DNA of 64,000 bases from Bermanella sp044597725 (GTDB taxonomy: Bacteria; Pseudomonadota; Gammaproteobacteria; Pseudomonadales; Oceanobacteraceae): assembly GCF_044597725.1 (NCBI RefSeq), contig NZ_CP139003.1:3224001-3288000 (forward strand). The letters are read 5' to 3'. Shown here piece after piece: positions 63,252 to 64,000 of the stretch. The first letter of the stretch is position 1; every line of letters begins with the position of its first letter. The position numbers were made by a program, and so were the translations under genes. Below the pieces are notes generated by a model. The model made no database searches, had not been told where the DNA came from, and saw only the letters and a program-made list of their open reading frames with translations.

Positions 63252-63788
63252 ATGGCAAAGAGAAAACACGTAAGAAACAAGCCCAGACACATCGCCAAAA
63301 CAACCCTATTGGTAGTAGGTGAAGGCCCTGACGATCAAGCTTTTATTAAGCACATGAATCAACAATTCAAAGTTGAGGGAACAAACATCAGACCAACCAT
63401 CATGAAGGAATCGGGTGGTTCTCCCGGCAACATAATCGCCAATACCACCCGCAAGTATCGTGATAGTGACTACGACAAGCGCTATATCGTATTAGATAGC
63501 GATATTCCCATTGATACCAGTAGCCGAAAGCTAGCGCAGAAAAAAGGCTATGAGATCATTCTATGGTCACCAATATGCTTGGAGGGAGCATTACTAGAAA
63601 CATTAAATGAAATCGTTCACCCTTCTGAAACCAGCCAACAATTAAAACGACGTCTCCATCCAATGCTATGGACGCACCACACAGAAATAAAAGCCTACTC
63701 AAAGCTTTTTCCAAAAGCTGTACTTGAGGTAAGTAGAAATAAGTCTATCCAAACTGTGCGATCGGTATTAACCGATACAAAGCTCTAA
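63252..63788 (+). CDS. RloB-like TOPRIM-fold protein
   Basis: 178 residues. After a basic leader (MAKRKHVRNKPRH) comes TTLLVVGEGPDDQAFIKHM, the TOPRIM glutamate motif, then KRYIVLDSDIPIDTSS, the DxD motif, and IILWSPICLEGALLETL, equivalent to the RloB SNPxFExWLL region. This order is that of RloB-like proteins (PF13707), which are thought to be nuclease or toxin partners of an ATPase. It lies 5 bp after the ATPase gene. The C-terminal region is unusually short and lacks further motifs; function as effector is inferred. Confidence 0.82.
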   Translation: MAKRKHVRNKPRHIAKTTLLVVGEGPDDQAFIKHMNQQFKVEGTNIRPTIMKESGGSPGNIIANTTRKYRDSDYDKRYIVLDSDIPIDTSSRKLAQKKGYEIILWSPICLEGALLETLNEIVHPSETSQQLKRRLHPMLWTHHTEIKAYSKLFPKAVLEVSRNKSIQTVRSVLTDTKL

Positions 63789-63917
63789 CCACACAAATTA
63801 AAAGAAGATCATTGAGACGCGCCATAATTACAAATAACAATATCGATAATAAATTACTACAAGCGTTGCTTATACTTTAAACGTGTATTAGAGATCACCA
63901 CTCAAGGAGATAAAAAT

Positions 63918-64000
63918 TTGAATGTTTTTTTAAAGCTTTGCGTACTTAGTGTGAACTTGTTAATCGTTACATCGGCAAATGCACTATCACTGGTAACAGG
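63918..64000 (+). CDS. Start of a secreted protein gene (truncated by window edge)
   Basis: AAGGAG at 63904-63909 precedes TTG 63918 by 8 bases, and the reading frame from it encodes a signal peptide MNVFLKLCVLSVNLLIVTSANA followed by LSLVTG at the window end. Only 27 residues are visible, so nothing can be said about function. The TTG start is supported by the spacing and by the immediate signal peptide. Confidence 0.6.
   Translation, partial: MNVFLKLCVLSVNLLIVTSANALSLVT

Overview
The window is a chromosomal stretch of a marine-type gammaproteobacterium, most like the Pseudomonadales/Oceanospirillales group. This placement is an inference. It rests on the Pseudomonas-like order yhdP-rng-maf-mreD-mreC-mreB with divergent gatCAB, the pncC-recA-recX block, a six-cistron Mrp antiporter operon with fused A/B subunit, several TonB-dependent receptors, and moderately AT-leaning base composition judged by eye. 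No rRNA, tRNA, CRISPR array or intact insertion sequence was recognised.

Layout. 1-9.1 kb is core: cell-shape genes, the nucleotide-quality enzyme Maf, RNase G and an AsmA-like envelope protein on the minus strand, and the glutamyl-tRNA amidotransferase operon on the plus strand. 9.2-14.4 kb holds a TonB receptor, uracil salvage (upp-uraA) and an astE-like hydrolase. 14.6-20.4 kb is the complete mrp (Na+/H+ antiporter) operon. 20.4-24.5 kb has threonine degradation (tdh-kbl), a divergent XRE-cupin regulator and the arsenite methyltransferase arsM. 24.6-34.7 kb carries two more TonB receptors around a fatty-acid block: two large acyl-CoA dehydrogenases and a crotonase, with two PsrA-type palindromes upstream of one dehydrogenase.

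34.7-39.6 kb is the most distinctive region. A 124-residue secreted precursor with nine EGKCG motifs (HvfA/oxazolone-thioamide RiPP type) lies tail-to-tail with a TonB receptor and head-to-head with an arsenic operon. That operon encodes an ArsC-ArsR fusion, Acr3, an arsenate-linked GAPDH and ArsJ. No DUF692/MNIO maturase is visible in the window, so the precursor is an orphan here. 39.6-45.6 kb has a soluble hybrid histidine kinase, a di-heme CxxCH protein and a PhoX-like lipoprotein preceded by an array of 11-bp repeats resembling PhoB sites. 45.6-49.4 kb is a minus-strand set: a methyltransferase-like lipoprotein, a VTT-membrane/flavin-disulfide reductase fusion and a DUF547 protein.

49.5-57.1 kb returns to recA-recX-pncC (with a LexA box), katG, an SDR, a DUF1428 protein and a CrtI-like oxidoreductase that has lost its FAD-binding Rossmann segment. 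57-64 kb is an accessory, partly decayed island. It holds an unknown AT-rich membrane protein, a pirin, remnants of a type I restriction system (hsdM N-terminus, hsdR C-terminus), an intact Fic protein with a phased operator array, a frameshifted unknown gene, and an intact two-gene ATPase plus TOPRIM (RloB-like) pair that is a plausible phage-defence system.
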